Assembly (NCBI GenBank): GCA_937996625.1
Contig: CALKVA010000010.1
Coordinates: 141,969 to 205,968, forward strand
Length of the DNA: 64,000 nt
Reading direction: 5' to 3'
DNA from: UBA5951 sp009936885
Lineage (GTDB): Bacteria; Pseudomonadota; Alphaproteobacteria; Puniceispirillales; Puniceispirillaceae
Shown here: positions 36,972 to 44,937 of the stretch, piece by piece
Layout of the letters: each line of letters starts with the position of its first letter
Position numbering within the stretch: position 1 is the stretch's first letter
Program-made: the position numbers and the translations under genes
The notes under the pieces: generated by a model
The model's input: the letters and a program-made list of their open reading frames with translations, nothing else
Told to the model about the DNA's origin: nothing
Databases searched by the model: none

Positions 36972-37237
36972 ATTAAATTCCTCACCTATCCCTTTTAATG
37001 TTCTAATGTTACATTAGACGATAGGATTTTATTTACTTTTTATTTACCAGATCGGTGTATATCAGACTTATGTTATTCGAGCATGAAATATTTTTCGTGT
37101 CGATGTTGATTAATACCTCATTTTTTACAAGATACAAGCCAAGAATGTCCAAAATTACTGTTAACTATTGCAAATTTCTAAAAAGAGTGTCCTTGTTTTT
37201 AATTATCAAATAAGGCTGAAAAGGATTTTTGACCAAG

Positions 37238-38005
37238 ATGAGTGACATCGATTTTACCTTATATAACGCGCCTCAATCCACCTGTAGTCAGCGCGTGCGA
37301 TTTGCGATGCATATAAAAGAATTGCCGTTTACAGAAATATTACTTGATTTGTTTAGCGGTGACCAATTGAAACCAGAATATCTAAGCATTAATCCAAATG
37401 GTGTAGTTCCAGCACTAGTTCATAACACAAAAACCATTCTAGATAGTGCTGTGATTTTGGAATATTTAGAGGATATCTGTCCCAAAATAAATCCTATGCG
37501 CTCTGCTGACCCTGTTATTGCAGCTGAAATGCGCACAATGATGCGTTTTATTGATGAAGTGCCTACACCCGCAATTCGAATCCCGTCTTATAATCTTGCG
37601 TTTTTGCCGCATTTTCAAGCTATGAGCAAAGAAGAATTTGAAGCATTAGCTGACTCAAAACCGCTAAGACGCGAATTTTTATTAAAAATGGGTCAAACAG
37701 GTTTTTCAGAGGCAGATATGAATGAAGCATTATCACGATTACAGCGTGCAGTGCTTAGAATGGACGAATGGATTGAGCAGCATGGCGGCTCTTGGTTACA
37801 GGGAAATCACATTAGTTACGCAGATATTGCTGTAATGCCAGTAATCGTTAGAATGCAGGATATTAATCTGTCTTATTATTGGGATAATTTGCCCAAAGTT
37901 GCAAAATGGCTTGAGAAGATTCAAGAACATGCCGCTTTTAGTAAGACATTTTATCATGGCTCTCTTTTAACAGAAAAATACCCACATTTATCCAAAAATA
38001 AATAA
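37238..38005 (+). CDS. Glutathione S-transferase family protein
   Basis: A 255-aa GST with an N-terminal thioredoxin-like domain (LYNAPQSTCSQRVRFAM, LFSGDQLKPEYLSINPNGVVPALVH, then ILDSAVILEYLE, the G-site Ser/Asp) and an all-helical C-terminal domain. A Ser-x-Cys-Ser catalytic segment near residues 13-18 resembles zeta/beta-type GSTs and maleylpyruvate or maleylacetoacetate isomerases. AAGGA lies 12 bases before the ATG at 37238; a TTG at 37229 with closer spacing would add three residues. The FAH-family gene lies 152 bases downstream in the same direction, supporting a ring-cleavage-product role. Confidence 0.82.
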   Translation: MSDIDFTLYNAPQSTCSQRVRFAMHIKELPFTEILLDLFSGDQLKPEYLSINPNGVVPALVHNTKTILDSAVILEYLEDICPKINPMRSADPVIAAEMRTMMRFIDEVPTPAIRIPSYNLAFLPHFQAMSKEEFEALADSKPLRREFLLKMGQTGFSEADMNEALSRLQRAVLRMDEWIEQHGGSWLQGNHISYADIAVMPVIVRMQDINLSYYWDNLPKVAKWLEKIQEHAAFSKTFYHGSLLTEKYPHLSKNK

Positions 38006-38031
38006 CAAATAAGTTTACCAGAGGGCAAAAA

Positions 38032-38112
38032 ATGCCAGAAAATTATTCCAGCTTGAACGTTAATCCCGCTTATATATTGCCAACTAATACAACAGTAAGG
38101 CTTGGCATATAA
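38032..38112 (+). CDS. Possible 26-residue peptide between GST and FAH genes
   Basis: An ATG at 38032 with AGAGGG seven bases upstream opens a 26-codon frame to a TAA at 38110-38112 (N-terminus MPENYSSLNVNPAYILP). It lies 27 bases after the GST stop and 45 bases before the FAH start. I see no family match and no conserved feature; it could be a small peptide, a gene relic or chance. Confidence 0.2.
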   Translation: MPENYSSLNVNPAYILPTNTTVRLGI

Positions 38113-38157
38113 ACCATAAACGAAATCAACATTCAAAATAACAAAGAAGAGTAAAAT

Positions 38158-38844
38158 ATGAATGATTATGTAATTGCAGAACCAACACGGCCGACACTTC
38201 CAGTAAAAGGAAGTAAATCTGTGTTTCCGGTAAGACGGGTTTATTGTATTGGCAGAAATTATGCTGAACACGCACGTGAAATGGGACATGATCCAGATAG
38301 AGATCCGCCATTCTTTTTTCAAAAAAATGCAGATAACATTATTACCAACGGACGTTTTAAATATCCTGTGATGACAGAGGATGTTCATCATGAAGTGGAA
38401 ATGATTGTAGGGTTGAAATCAGGGGGTAAATTTATATCAGTTGCTGACGCGAATAATCATGTGTTTGGTTATGGAATTGGCTTTGATATGACGCGCCGTG
38501 ATTTACAACAGCAAGCAAAAAACATGGGAAGGCCGTGGGAAGTTGGAAAAGCATTTGAACAATCTGCGCCGTGTGGTGAATTAATACCCATTGAGAAAAC
38601 AGGTGTAATTGATAAAGGCTCAATTAAATTATCTGTAAATGGGGACATTAGGCAGGATTCAGATTTAGCTGCCATGATTTGGTCGGTTCCAGAAATGATA
38701 TCAATATTATCCGAGTATTTTGAACTTGCTGCAGGTGATTTGATTATGTCAGGCACACCTGCAGGCGTGAATTCAGTAATGCCTGGAGATAAAATGACTG
38801 GTTTTATCGAGGGCCTTGGAGAGTTAACTATTTTTGTCGATTAG
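38158..38844 (+). CDS. Fumarylacetoacetate-hydrolase-family enzyme
   Basis: A 228-aa FAH-fold enzyme of the short (about 220-aa) acylpyruvate/fumarylpyruvate hydrolase type. It starts with TLPVKGSKSVFPVRRVYCIGRNYAEH, then FFFQKNADNI, HHEVEMIVGLKSGG (metal-binding E-x-E) and GFDMTRRDLQ (metal Asp), and ends with GDLIMSGTPAGV. All expected metal ligands are present. Members hydrolyse C-C bonds of acylpyruvates in gentisate and related ring-cleavage routes, or decarboxylate oxaloacetate. With the upstream GST it resembles a maleylpyruvate-isomerase plus fumarylpyruvate-hydrolase pair. No ring dioxygenase is in the window. Confidence 0.88.
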   Translation: MNDYVIAEPTRPTLPVKGSKSVFPVRRVYCIGRNYAEHAREMGHDPDRDPPFFFQKNADNIITNGRFKYPVMTEDVHHEVEMIVGLKSGGKFISVADANNHVFGYGIGFDMTRRDLQQQAKNMGRPWEVGKAFEQSAPCGELIPIEKTGVIDKGSIKLSVNGDIRQDSDLAAMIWSVPEMISILSEYFELAAGDLIMSGTPAGVNSVMPGDKMTGFIEGLGELTIFVD

Positions 38845-38860
38845 CAAAAGTAATAGTGTT

Positions 38861-39988
38861 TCATGAAAGTTTTTCTTTTAACCATTTAAATGAGTCTGGC
38901 GCCCAGCTTGAAAAATATTTAAATGCGCAATGTCCTGCATCAGGATAAATGCGCGCCTCTCTGCCTACAGCTGGGCCGTGTTCTAGCATATAGTAAATAT
39001 TACCAATTGGGGCTAAATGGTCTTTTTTCCCGTTAATCATCAAAATAGGCATGGTAATGTTCTCAAGCACTCTTTGTTCTGGCAGTGCCCATTGTTTGTA
39101 GAGTTCATTTTCCTTCTCAACGCTCCATTCAGGGAAGGTGACAGGACCATCTTTTGGGCCAAATTTATATTGCGACCGACTTGAACGTGCATCAACGTAA
39201 TTTAATAATTCTTGGTCCGTCATTTGATAGCCAAAATGGTGGCCGGCAGAAGCCACCACTGCCTTCACCATTTTTGGATAGTGACCTGCTAACTGCATCA
39301 CCGAATAGCCCCCTCGGCTGATGCCAAAAGCTCCAATACTTTTAGCATTAACAGATGGAAGCTCAGCAAGGAAATCGATAGCTGCCATCCAAGCAGAAAC
39401 CGAGCTTGGCTCCCAAGGTAGTAAATTATCTCCTGTACCAGGGGCATCCATAATCAGAGCAACCATATCATTTTCTATACAGAAATCGCCTGCCCAGCCT
39501 CTATCCTCCTTAAACATATCAGCACCACACATAATAAGAACTGCTGGGTGTTTGCCAGCTGTTTTAGGCTCTCTCAGATGACATTTTATCTGATATCCTT
39601 GATGATCTATTATTACTTCTTGCACTGGCGGGGTCAGATGGGCGCAAGATTTTGAATAAGCACGATTACAGTCTTCACTTATCGTTTTTTTAACAGCTGA
39701 AATTGCACCAGGAAAACGGCCTATGGAGTAATAAGTGCGTGCCTGAAGAAAACAACTGCGTGCGCTTTTTATATCACCTTCTAATTCTAATCTATCTCCT
39801 TCATCTTCATAATGCTTGCCAGCTTCTCTCCATAAAGGCACCCATACTTCTTCATTTGTTCCAGCCACCCGCGAAACAAAAGATTGCAAATAATCCATAT
39901 CATCTATCATCGATAACCATCTTCGGTAAAAACCAGCATGGTCTATTCTTGTTGGGTTTTCATCTGGAATAAAAGCATGTGACTGCAT
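38861..39988 (-). CDS. Alpha/beta hydrolase with helical N-terminal domain (C-C hydrolase-like)
   Basis: A 375-aa relative of the 34062-35129 hydrolase with the same layout: about 130 residues of helical N-terminal domain, then the hydrolase core. Triad: S224 in GISRGG, D323 in GKKDHL and H353 in DAGHC. In DAPGTGDN (181-188) the family's D-x-P-G-x-G turn is kept. The FrsA / dihydroxypseudooxynicotine-hydrolase group is the best fit. The ATG overlaps the GntR stop (TAATG), so the two are co-transcribed and the regulator probably responds to the pathway served by this enzyme. Confidence 0.82.
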   Translation of the reverse strand: MQSHAFIPDENPTRIDHAGFYRRWLSMIDDMDYLQSFVSRVAGTNEEVWVPLWREAGKHYEDEGDRLELEGDIKSARSCFLQARTYYSIGRFPGAISAVKKTISEDCNRAYSKSCAHLTPPVQEVIIDHQGYQIKCHLREPKTAGKHPAVLIMCGADMFKEDRGWAGDFCIENDMVALIMDAPGTGDNLLPWEPSSVSAWMAAIDFLAELPSVNAKSIGAFGISRGGYSVMQLAGHYPKMVKAVVASAGHHFGYQMTDQELLNYVDARSSRSQYKFGPKDGPVTFPEWSVEKENELYKQWALPEQRVLENITMPILMINGKKDHLAPIGNIYYMLEHGPAVGREARIYPDAGHCAFKYFSSWAPDSFKWLKEKLS

Positions 39989-40680
39989 TATTGAACTCCT
40001 GTATCAAGGTTAATTAATCTTAAAATTTCATCCTGTGCGTCTTGTACTTCCAAATCTATTATGGATTGAGCGCGCACTCTATTTTTTTGCAGAATTGCAT
40101 CATGTAGCATTGATAAATTTTTAAGACTTCTTTGCTGACGCTCTGGATCCCGGTTTGGATGTGTTAGTCCTAAAGCGCGCCATCGCCATGATTGACTGGT
40201 AAGAGAGTTAATTAAGCTTGAAAGAACCTGATTTTCAGCATAGCGATAAATGATTTCGAAAAAAGCGTTCTTATGCTTCATTATAATCACTGGGGATTGC
40301 TTATCTAAGGATTTTTGAAATTGCTTGAAACAATTGGTTAATTTTTTACAGGCTGCATTTGAAGCATTTTGTATAAATAAACTGACAGCCAACTTCTCAA
40401 GGGTAGCCCGTATTAGGTAAATCTCATGTGCTTCAGTAGCAGACATAACCCTTACGCGAGGGCCTACTTGCGGCTCTACTGTTATTAGTCTTTCTGTTTC
40501 TAATTGTCTTATTGCTTCCCGAATGACAGTGCGAGATACTCCTAACGCTTCTATTAGTTCACGCTCTTTTATTCTAGCGCCTGGTTTATAATCGCCGCGA
40601 ATAATCTTATCGCGAATAAAAATGTGCGCTTGGCTTCTGAGAGGCGCTGCATCTCTGGAAATAGTATGAGTTTTTTTCAT
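39988..40680 (-). CDS. GntR-family regulator (FadR/FCD type)
   Basis: A 230-aa transcription factor. Residues about 16-80 are a winged helix (IIRGDYKPGARIKERELIEALGVSRTVIREAIRQLE) and the rest is a helical FCD ligand-binding domain (LIRATLEKLAVSLFI, HDAILQKNRVRAQSIIDLEV). The ATG at 40680 has weak AGAGA upstream; an in-frame TTG at 40695 is possible. It is co-transcribed with the hydrolase and divergent from an oxidoreductase operon across 97 bases, the usual arrangement for a local repressor of a catabolic cluster. Confidence 0.9.
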   Translation of the reverse strand: MKKTHTISRDAAPLRSQAHIFIRDKIIRGDYKPGARIKERELIEALGVSRTVIREAIRQLETERLITVEPQVGPRVRVMSATEAHEIYLIRATLEKLAVSLFIQNASNAACKKLTNCFKQFQKSLDKQSPVIIMKHKNAFFEIIYRYAENQVLSSLINSLTSQSWRWRALGLTHPNRDPERQQRSLKNLSMLHDAILQKNRVRAQSIIDLEVQDAQDEILRLINLDTGVQ

Positions 40681-40727
40681 ATTTTCTCTTGACAAAATAG
40701 GAGTCCCAAACGAGGCTTTACCATATT

Positions 40728-40740
40728 ACGATAATATCGT
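40728..40740. promoter_or_regulatory. Candidate GntR operator
   Basis: ACGATAATATCGT is a perfect 13-base palindrome (5-bp arms, 3-base centre) in the middle of the 97-base gap between the regulator and the divergent oxidoreductase gene. FCD-type GntR proteins typically bind short A/T-centred palindromes in such gaps. No second copy was noticed in the gap. Confidence 0.45.
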
Positions 40741-40777
40741 TTTGATAAATTTGAAAGTTAAATTTTTGGAGTAGTAA

Positions 40778-41848
40778 ATGAATAGTCAAGCGCCAGTAAA
40801 ATTAGCAATTGTTGGTCTAGGAAGATGGGCAAAAGTACTAACAAATGCCGCTCAGAAATCAGATAAAATTGAGATTATTGCTGGACATTCTCGTTCGCAA
40901 GAAAAAAGAGACGAATTCACTCAACAATTTGGTGTTGCTACATATGCTAGTTTAGCAGAAATTCTTGCTATGCCAGAGATTGAAGGCGTAATTATTACAG
41001 TTCCAAATGAGCAGCATTATACTGTTGCAAAACAAATTGCAGAAGCTGGTAAGCATATTTACACAGAAAAGCCAATTTCCAATATCTTAGCAGATGGTTT
41101 GCGGATGGAAGCATTGCAAAAAGAGCATAACGTTACAATGACCGTAGGTCATAGTGCAAGATTGTTGAAAGGCATTCAGATGATGAAGAATAATCTGGAT
41201 GATGGGTCTCTTGGCAAGCTTGCTTTCATTGAAGCTAATTTTTCAAATGAGAGAGCACTTGAGTTAACACCAGATACATGGCGTTGGTATCGTGACCGCG
41301 CACCAGGCGGACCTTTATCTCAATTGGCAATTCATATGTTTGATATTCTACATTATCTAGGAGGTGATGTGGATGGTGTGTCGTCTATTGCCTCAAAACT
41401 CTCTCCAGTGGGAGCTGAGGTTGATGATCAGTCAATGTCAACTGTTCGCTTCAAGAACGGTGTGCTTGGTTATGTTGGAAGCTGTTGGACATCCCCTGGT
41501 GTTTTCTCAACTCGTGTTTTTGCACAAGCTGGATTAATGCATTTTGAACTTGATTTTGCTTCTTGGGATGAGCCAGAAAACTTACATAAAACTTCTTCAT
41601 TATATATTCAGCGTGGTAAAGATGGATATGGATTACGGGAAGATTTAGAAATTTTTTCTGGTAATATGTTTCAAGATGAATTGGAGATTTTTGCAGAAGC
41701 TTGTCGCTCTGGTAAATCAAATAAACTAACGGCACATGACGGCAACATTGCTGTTGCAATGGTTTATGCTGCCCTAAAATCTATAGATGAAAATGCGGCA
41801 ATGGTCTCTGTTGATGATATCATATCCTCTGCTAAGTCTGAACTTTGA
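40778..41848 (+). CDS. Gfo/Idh/MocA-family oxidoreductase
   Basis: A 356-aa NAD(P)-dependent dehydrogenase. The Rossmann motif AIVGLGRWAKVLTNAA is at residues 9-24, and the catalytic motif YTEKPIS lies near 98. The substrate domain contains WYRDRAPGGPLSQLAIHMFDILHY, a typical active-site His. It heads an operon of four plus-strand genes (oxidoreductase, creatininase-family, cupin, 2-hydroxyacid dehydrogenase), with 15 bases to the next gene. It is not a close copy of the 13687-14619 gene. Substrate unknown. Confidence 0.88.
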   Translation: MNSQAPVKLAIVGLGRWAKVLTNAAQKSDKIEIIAGHSRSQEKRDEFTQQFGVATYASLAEILAMPEIEGVIITVPNEQHYTVAKQIAEAGKHIYTEKPISNILADGLRMEALQKEHNVTMTVGHSARLLKGIQMMKNNLDDGSLGKLAFIEANFSNERALELTPDTWRWYRDRAPGGPLSQLAIHMFDILHYLGGDVDGVSSIASKLSPVGAEVDDQSMSTVRFKNGVLGYVGSCWTSPGVFSTRVFAQAGLMHFELDFASWDEPENLHKTSSLYIQRGKDGYGLREDLEIFSGNMFQDELEIFAEACRSGKSNKLTAHDGNIAVAMVYAALKSIDENAAMVSVDDIISSAKSEL

Positions 41849-41863
41849 TTAAGGGAAAACAAC

Positions 41864-42670
41864 GTGATTTTATCAAGCAGAAGATTAGAGCTATTAACCC
41901 AACCAGAAGTAGCAGCCCAGCTTGCCAATAATCCTTTGATTATTTTGCCAGCGGGAAGCGTTGAACAACACGGTCCACATTTACCCGCTGGAACAGATAT
42001 ATTCGCAGCAAATATTATCGCAGAACGTGTTGCAGAAAAAATGGATGGCTTGGTTATTCCAGGTGGTCCTTTAGGTGTAACCCCATTTCATATGCCATAT
42101 GAGGCAACAATAACATTGTCTCATGAGACCTATATTAGGGTTGTATATGAAACCTGTCAGTCACTTGCACAACATGGTGCGAAGCAGTTAATGCTTATTA
42201 ATTGGCATGAAGGTAATTCGTCTTCTTTAGCAATTGCTGCAGAGAGGTTGCATCGTGAATGTGGATTGAGTGTTTTAACTGTTCAGGCCTGTTATGTTGC
42301 AGCTGAATTATATGGCCCCACCTCTGGAGGTCTTACTCATGGTGGTGAGATTGAAACTCTTGCCATATTGGCAGCGTATCCAGATTTAGTGCATTTGGAT
42401 AGAATTGAGGGTTCATCGGACCATAAACATGGGTCAAAAATGGATAAATTGCGAAGAACGCGCTCTTATCAACCTGTGTTAACAGATATTCGCACTATTG
42501 CCCCTACCGGATGGTATGGCGACCCAAGTCGTGCAACCATAGAAAAAGGGATACAAATGTTAGAGGATCTGGGAGCCGCTATTGCAACTGAGGCGATAGA
42601 GATTTTCACGCTTCTTGAGGAAGTGAATGGTGGCATTGCAACACTCGATAGAATGGCAAAAAAGGGATAA
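41864..42670 (+). CDS. Creatininase-family amidohydrolase
   Basis: A 268-aa enzyme of the creatininase family (PF02633), starting with GTG behind AAGGGA. Metal-binding residues are visible: E34 and H36 (GSVEQHGPHLP), D45 (AGTD), H115 (NWHEGN) and E162 in THGGEIET. The family opens cyclic amides: creatinine, mycofactocin precursors (MftE) or formylamino-pyrimidines. The context (oxidoreductase, cupin, 2-hydroxyacid dehydrogenase, divergent C-C hydrolase) suggests a ring-opening step in a lactam or cyclic-imide pathway. A creatinine role is possible but not shown. Confidence 0.87.
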   Translation: MILSSRRLELLTQPEVAAQLANNPLIILPAGSVEQHGPHLPAGTDIFAANIIAERVAEKMDGLVIPGGPLGVTPFHMPYEATITLSHETYIRVVYETCQSLAQHGAKQLMLINWHEGNSSSLAIAAERLHRECGLSVLTVQACYVAAELYGPTSGGLTHGGEIETLAILAAYPDLVHLDRIEGSSDHKHGSKMDKLRRTRSYQPVLTDIRTIAPTGWYGDPSRATIEKGIQMLEDLGAAIATEAIEIFTLLEEVNGGIATLDRMAKKG

Positions 42671-42673
42671 ACT

Positions 42674-43036
42674 ATGGCCCATAAAATAGGTTCGGGCGAA
42701 TCTGTTCAACTATCGCTACCAGGGCGTATCTCGCATCAAATAGCGGGTGCAGGCGCGGGTGCCAATAATGTTTGCATTCGATTAGTTGAAATTGCTCCAG
42801 AAAATAAAGATAATGAGCCTAGAAAACCGCATTACCATCCTGATGTTGAGGAATGTATTTATGTTCTTGATGGAGAGGGATGCACTTATGCGGATACTGG
42901 TAACTATCGTATGTTTGCAGGGGACACGCTTATCATGCCTCCTAATGAGAAACATGTGACTCGAAATACGGGTGTCGTAACACTTAAATTATTATGTTTT
43001 TTTCCAGTTGGTAAAGTTACTATTCTTGGAGAATAG
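42674..43036 (+). CDS. Small cupin protein
   Basis: A 120-aa single cupin domain. Motif 1 is PHYHPDVEECIYVLDGEG (H-x-H-x4-E with G at the end), and motif 2 is PPNEKHVTRN, giving the usual three His and one Glu metal ligands. It starts 3 bases after the creatininase-family stop. Small cupins are dioxygenases, isomerases or binding proteins; the role here is unknown. Confidence 0.85.
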   Translation: MAHKIGSGESVQLSLPGRISHQIAGAGAGANNVCIRLVEIAPENKDNEPRKPHYHPDVEECIYVLDGEGCTYADTGNYRMFAGDTLIMPPNEKHVTRNTGVVTLKLLCFFPVGKVTILGE

Positions 43037-43074
43037 TATGTTTTTCAACTTTTGTTTTGGGGATAATTAGATAG

Positions 43075-44070
43075 ATGACTTCTGTTGAAATTAAATCAGA
43101 GCAGATCATTTGCCTAAGACCGGAAAGTGATTTTATTGAATTCAATGCGATTGCTCCATCGCGTTTTAAGGTCACTTATTTGAAGCCGGATGACCCTGAT
43201 TTGCTTAGCCATGCCAAGAAAGCCCGGGCACTGATTATTCCAGCTGTGGGCCCTAAAATACCAAATGAGCTTTTTGAAAAATCATCCATTAAAATGGTTC
43301 AAGTAACTGGTGCTGGGATTGATAGGATAGATGCTAAATTTTGTGAAAATAATCAAATATCAGTTTGTAATGTGCAAGGAGGTAGTGCTTTTGCAGTTGC
43401 AGAGTATTGTCTTGGGGCGGTAATCACTCTGTCACGACATCTACATCTTGGTAACGAGGGTGTGCAACAGGGAGATTATTCTTCTGTTCGTTCTACAATG
43501 TTGAATAAAAAAATGGTTTCGTTACAAGAACAGCATGTTGGTATTATCGGATTTGGAAGTATTGGAAGAGAAACGGCAAGATTATTTCATTTAATGGGCT
43601 GTCACATTTCTTGCTTTGATGTTTTTTCACCAAACCCAGTAGAAGCAAAAAAAATTAAGGCTAAAATTAGCGATTTAGAAAGTTTATTGGGTCAATGTGA
43701 TATAATTTCTCTGCATGTGCCACTAACAGAAAAAACTAAAAATCTTTTGTCAGAAAATGAAATTAAGCTTATGAAACCAACCTCTTTATTAATCAATGCA
43801 GCTAGAGGGGGAGTTGTAAATGAACTGGCTCTCGCTAATGCGCTTGAAGAGGAGCGGGTCAGGGGCGCTGTAATAGATGTATATAGTCAAGAGCCAGCAA
43901 CTTCGAGCAATCCTTTGTTAAATTTATCAAAAGGTGCTCGGGAGAGGGTTTTTTATACTCCTCATATTGCCGGAATTACAAAACAATCATGGGCAGATTT
44001 ATTTAAAAAATCTTGGGACAATCTAGAGTTATTTTTTGATGAAAGCCCATTGAATTATAAACAAATTTAG
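43075..44070 (+). CDS. D-isomer-specific 2-hydroxyacid dehydrogenase
   Basis: A 331-aa NAD-dependent dehydrogenase. The Rossmann motif GFGSIG lies at residues 159-164, the active-site arginine is R244 (AARGGVVNE), the acid is E273 and the base H297 (YTPHIAG). It would convert a 2-oxoacid to a 2-hydroxyacid or the reverse (glycerate, phosphoglycerate or glyoxylate type). Fourth gene of the operon, 38 bases after the cupin. It converges on a GST gene with a 41-base gap that has no clear terminator. Confidence 0.9.
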   Translation: MTSVEIKSEQIICLRPESDFIEFNAIAPSRFKVTYLKPDDPDLLSHAKKARALIIPAVGPKIPNELFEKSSIKMVQVTGAGIDRIDAKFCENNQISVCNVQGGSAFAVAEYCLGAVITLSRHLHLGNEGVQQGDYSSVRSTMLNKKMVSLQEQHVGIIGFGSIGRETARLFHLMGCHISCFDVFSPNPVEAKKIKAKISDLESLLGQCDIISLHVPLTEKTKNLLSENEIKLMKPTSLLINAARGGVVNELALANALEEERVRGAVIDVYSQEPATSSNPLLNLSKGARERVFYTPHIAGITKQSWADLFKKSWDNLELFFDESPLNYKQI

Positions 44071-44111
44071 TTCTTTTTAAATCTTCATGAATACTAAATA
44101 GCAAAAAAGTT

Positions 44112-44912
44112 TCATTTTTCTTGTTTCCACAATTTTTTAACCTGCTCAAACGCTGCATCCCCCTCTGTTTTGCGCTTTTCAGCTGTAATATCTCCCCATT
44201 CTATAACAGCTTTTTGATAGGCAGGACGACCCTGAATTTTGTCAAACCAATTATTTAAAGCTCTGAGATCTGACCATAATGGAGACATCTGAAAAGAACC
44301 TAATCGTGTTAAGTACACGACTAAGGAAATGTCAGCTAGAGAGTAGTTGTCACCTGCTAGCCATTTACTATTTTGAAGTTGGATATCCATATCTGTGAAC
44401 AGTTTTTTAAATGCTTTAATAGCAGGAGGGAGAAGTGGTGATTCAAGGCCCATCTCTGTATTAATTTTATCATTACTTTTTCTTACCCCGTCGCGCATTT
44501 TTGCATAATAATCAGCTAATTGCTTTTTATCTGTTTTCTGATAAAAATGGCGGTTAACAACACAAACACCAATTGTTCGGCTTGCAACATGAATACCATC
44601 TTCTATCTTACGCATCCATAAGCGCATCTGAGCCACCTCTTTGGGATTGACAGATCGAAGTTTCACGTGATTCTGATAAGCATCCTCTAGGTATTCCAGA
44701 ATTATGGTAGACTCAGGGATTGCTGCATCTCCATCTTTTAAAAGTGGAATCAAACCCTTTGGATTATATTTATGAAAATCGGCTGGCCTTTGGCTTGCAT
44801 CACCAAGAGCTGTATCAATGACAACACTTTTCCACTCTATATTCTTTTCTTCTAAACCTAGCCTGACCCTTTGTGCTGCAGTTGAACGATCGTAATGAAA
44901 TAAGGTTATCAT
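44112..44912 (-). CDS. Glutathione S-transferase family protein
   Basis: A 266-aa GST. N-terminal domain: LFHYDRSTAAQRVRLGLEEK (Ser8 region), KYNPKGLIPLLKDGD and AIPESTIILEYLED with the conserved Glu-Ser of the glutathione site. The C-terminal helical domain holds LAGDNYSLADISLVVYL, the usual N-capping box. It follows the glutathionyl-hydroquinone reductase gene by 25 bases, so both probably act on glutathione adducts of a quinone or aromatic compound. Confidence 0.85.
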   Translation of the reverse strand: MITLFHYDRSTAAQRVRLGLEEKNIEWKSVVIDTALGDASQRPADFHKYNPKGLIPLLKDGDAAIPESTIILEYLEDAYQNHVKLRSVNPKEVAQMRLWMRKIEDGIHVASRTIGVCVVNRHFYQKTDKKQLADYYAKMRDGVRKSNDKINTEMGLESPLLPPAIKAFKKLFTDMDIQLQNSKWLAGDNYSLADISLVVYLTRLGSFQMSPLWSDLRALNNWFDKIQGRPAYQKAVIEWGDITAEKRKTEGDAAFEQVKKLWKQEK

Positions 44913-44937
44913 CGAAAATTTCCGTAATACGTTTAAT

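Noticed and set aside
37954..38391. 145-codon minus-strand frame
   Set aside because: It lies antisense to the end of the GST gene and the start of the FAH-family gene, both well supported; its composition (many Cys, His, Phe, Ile) is that of a shadow frame.
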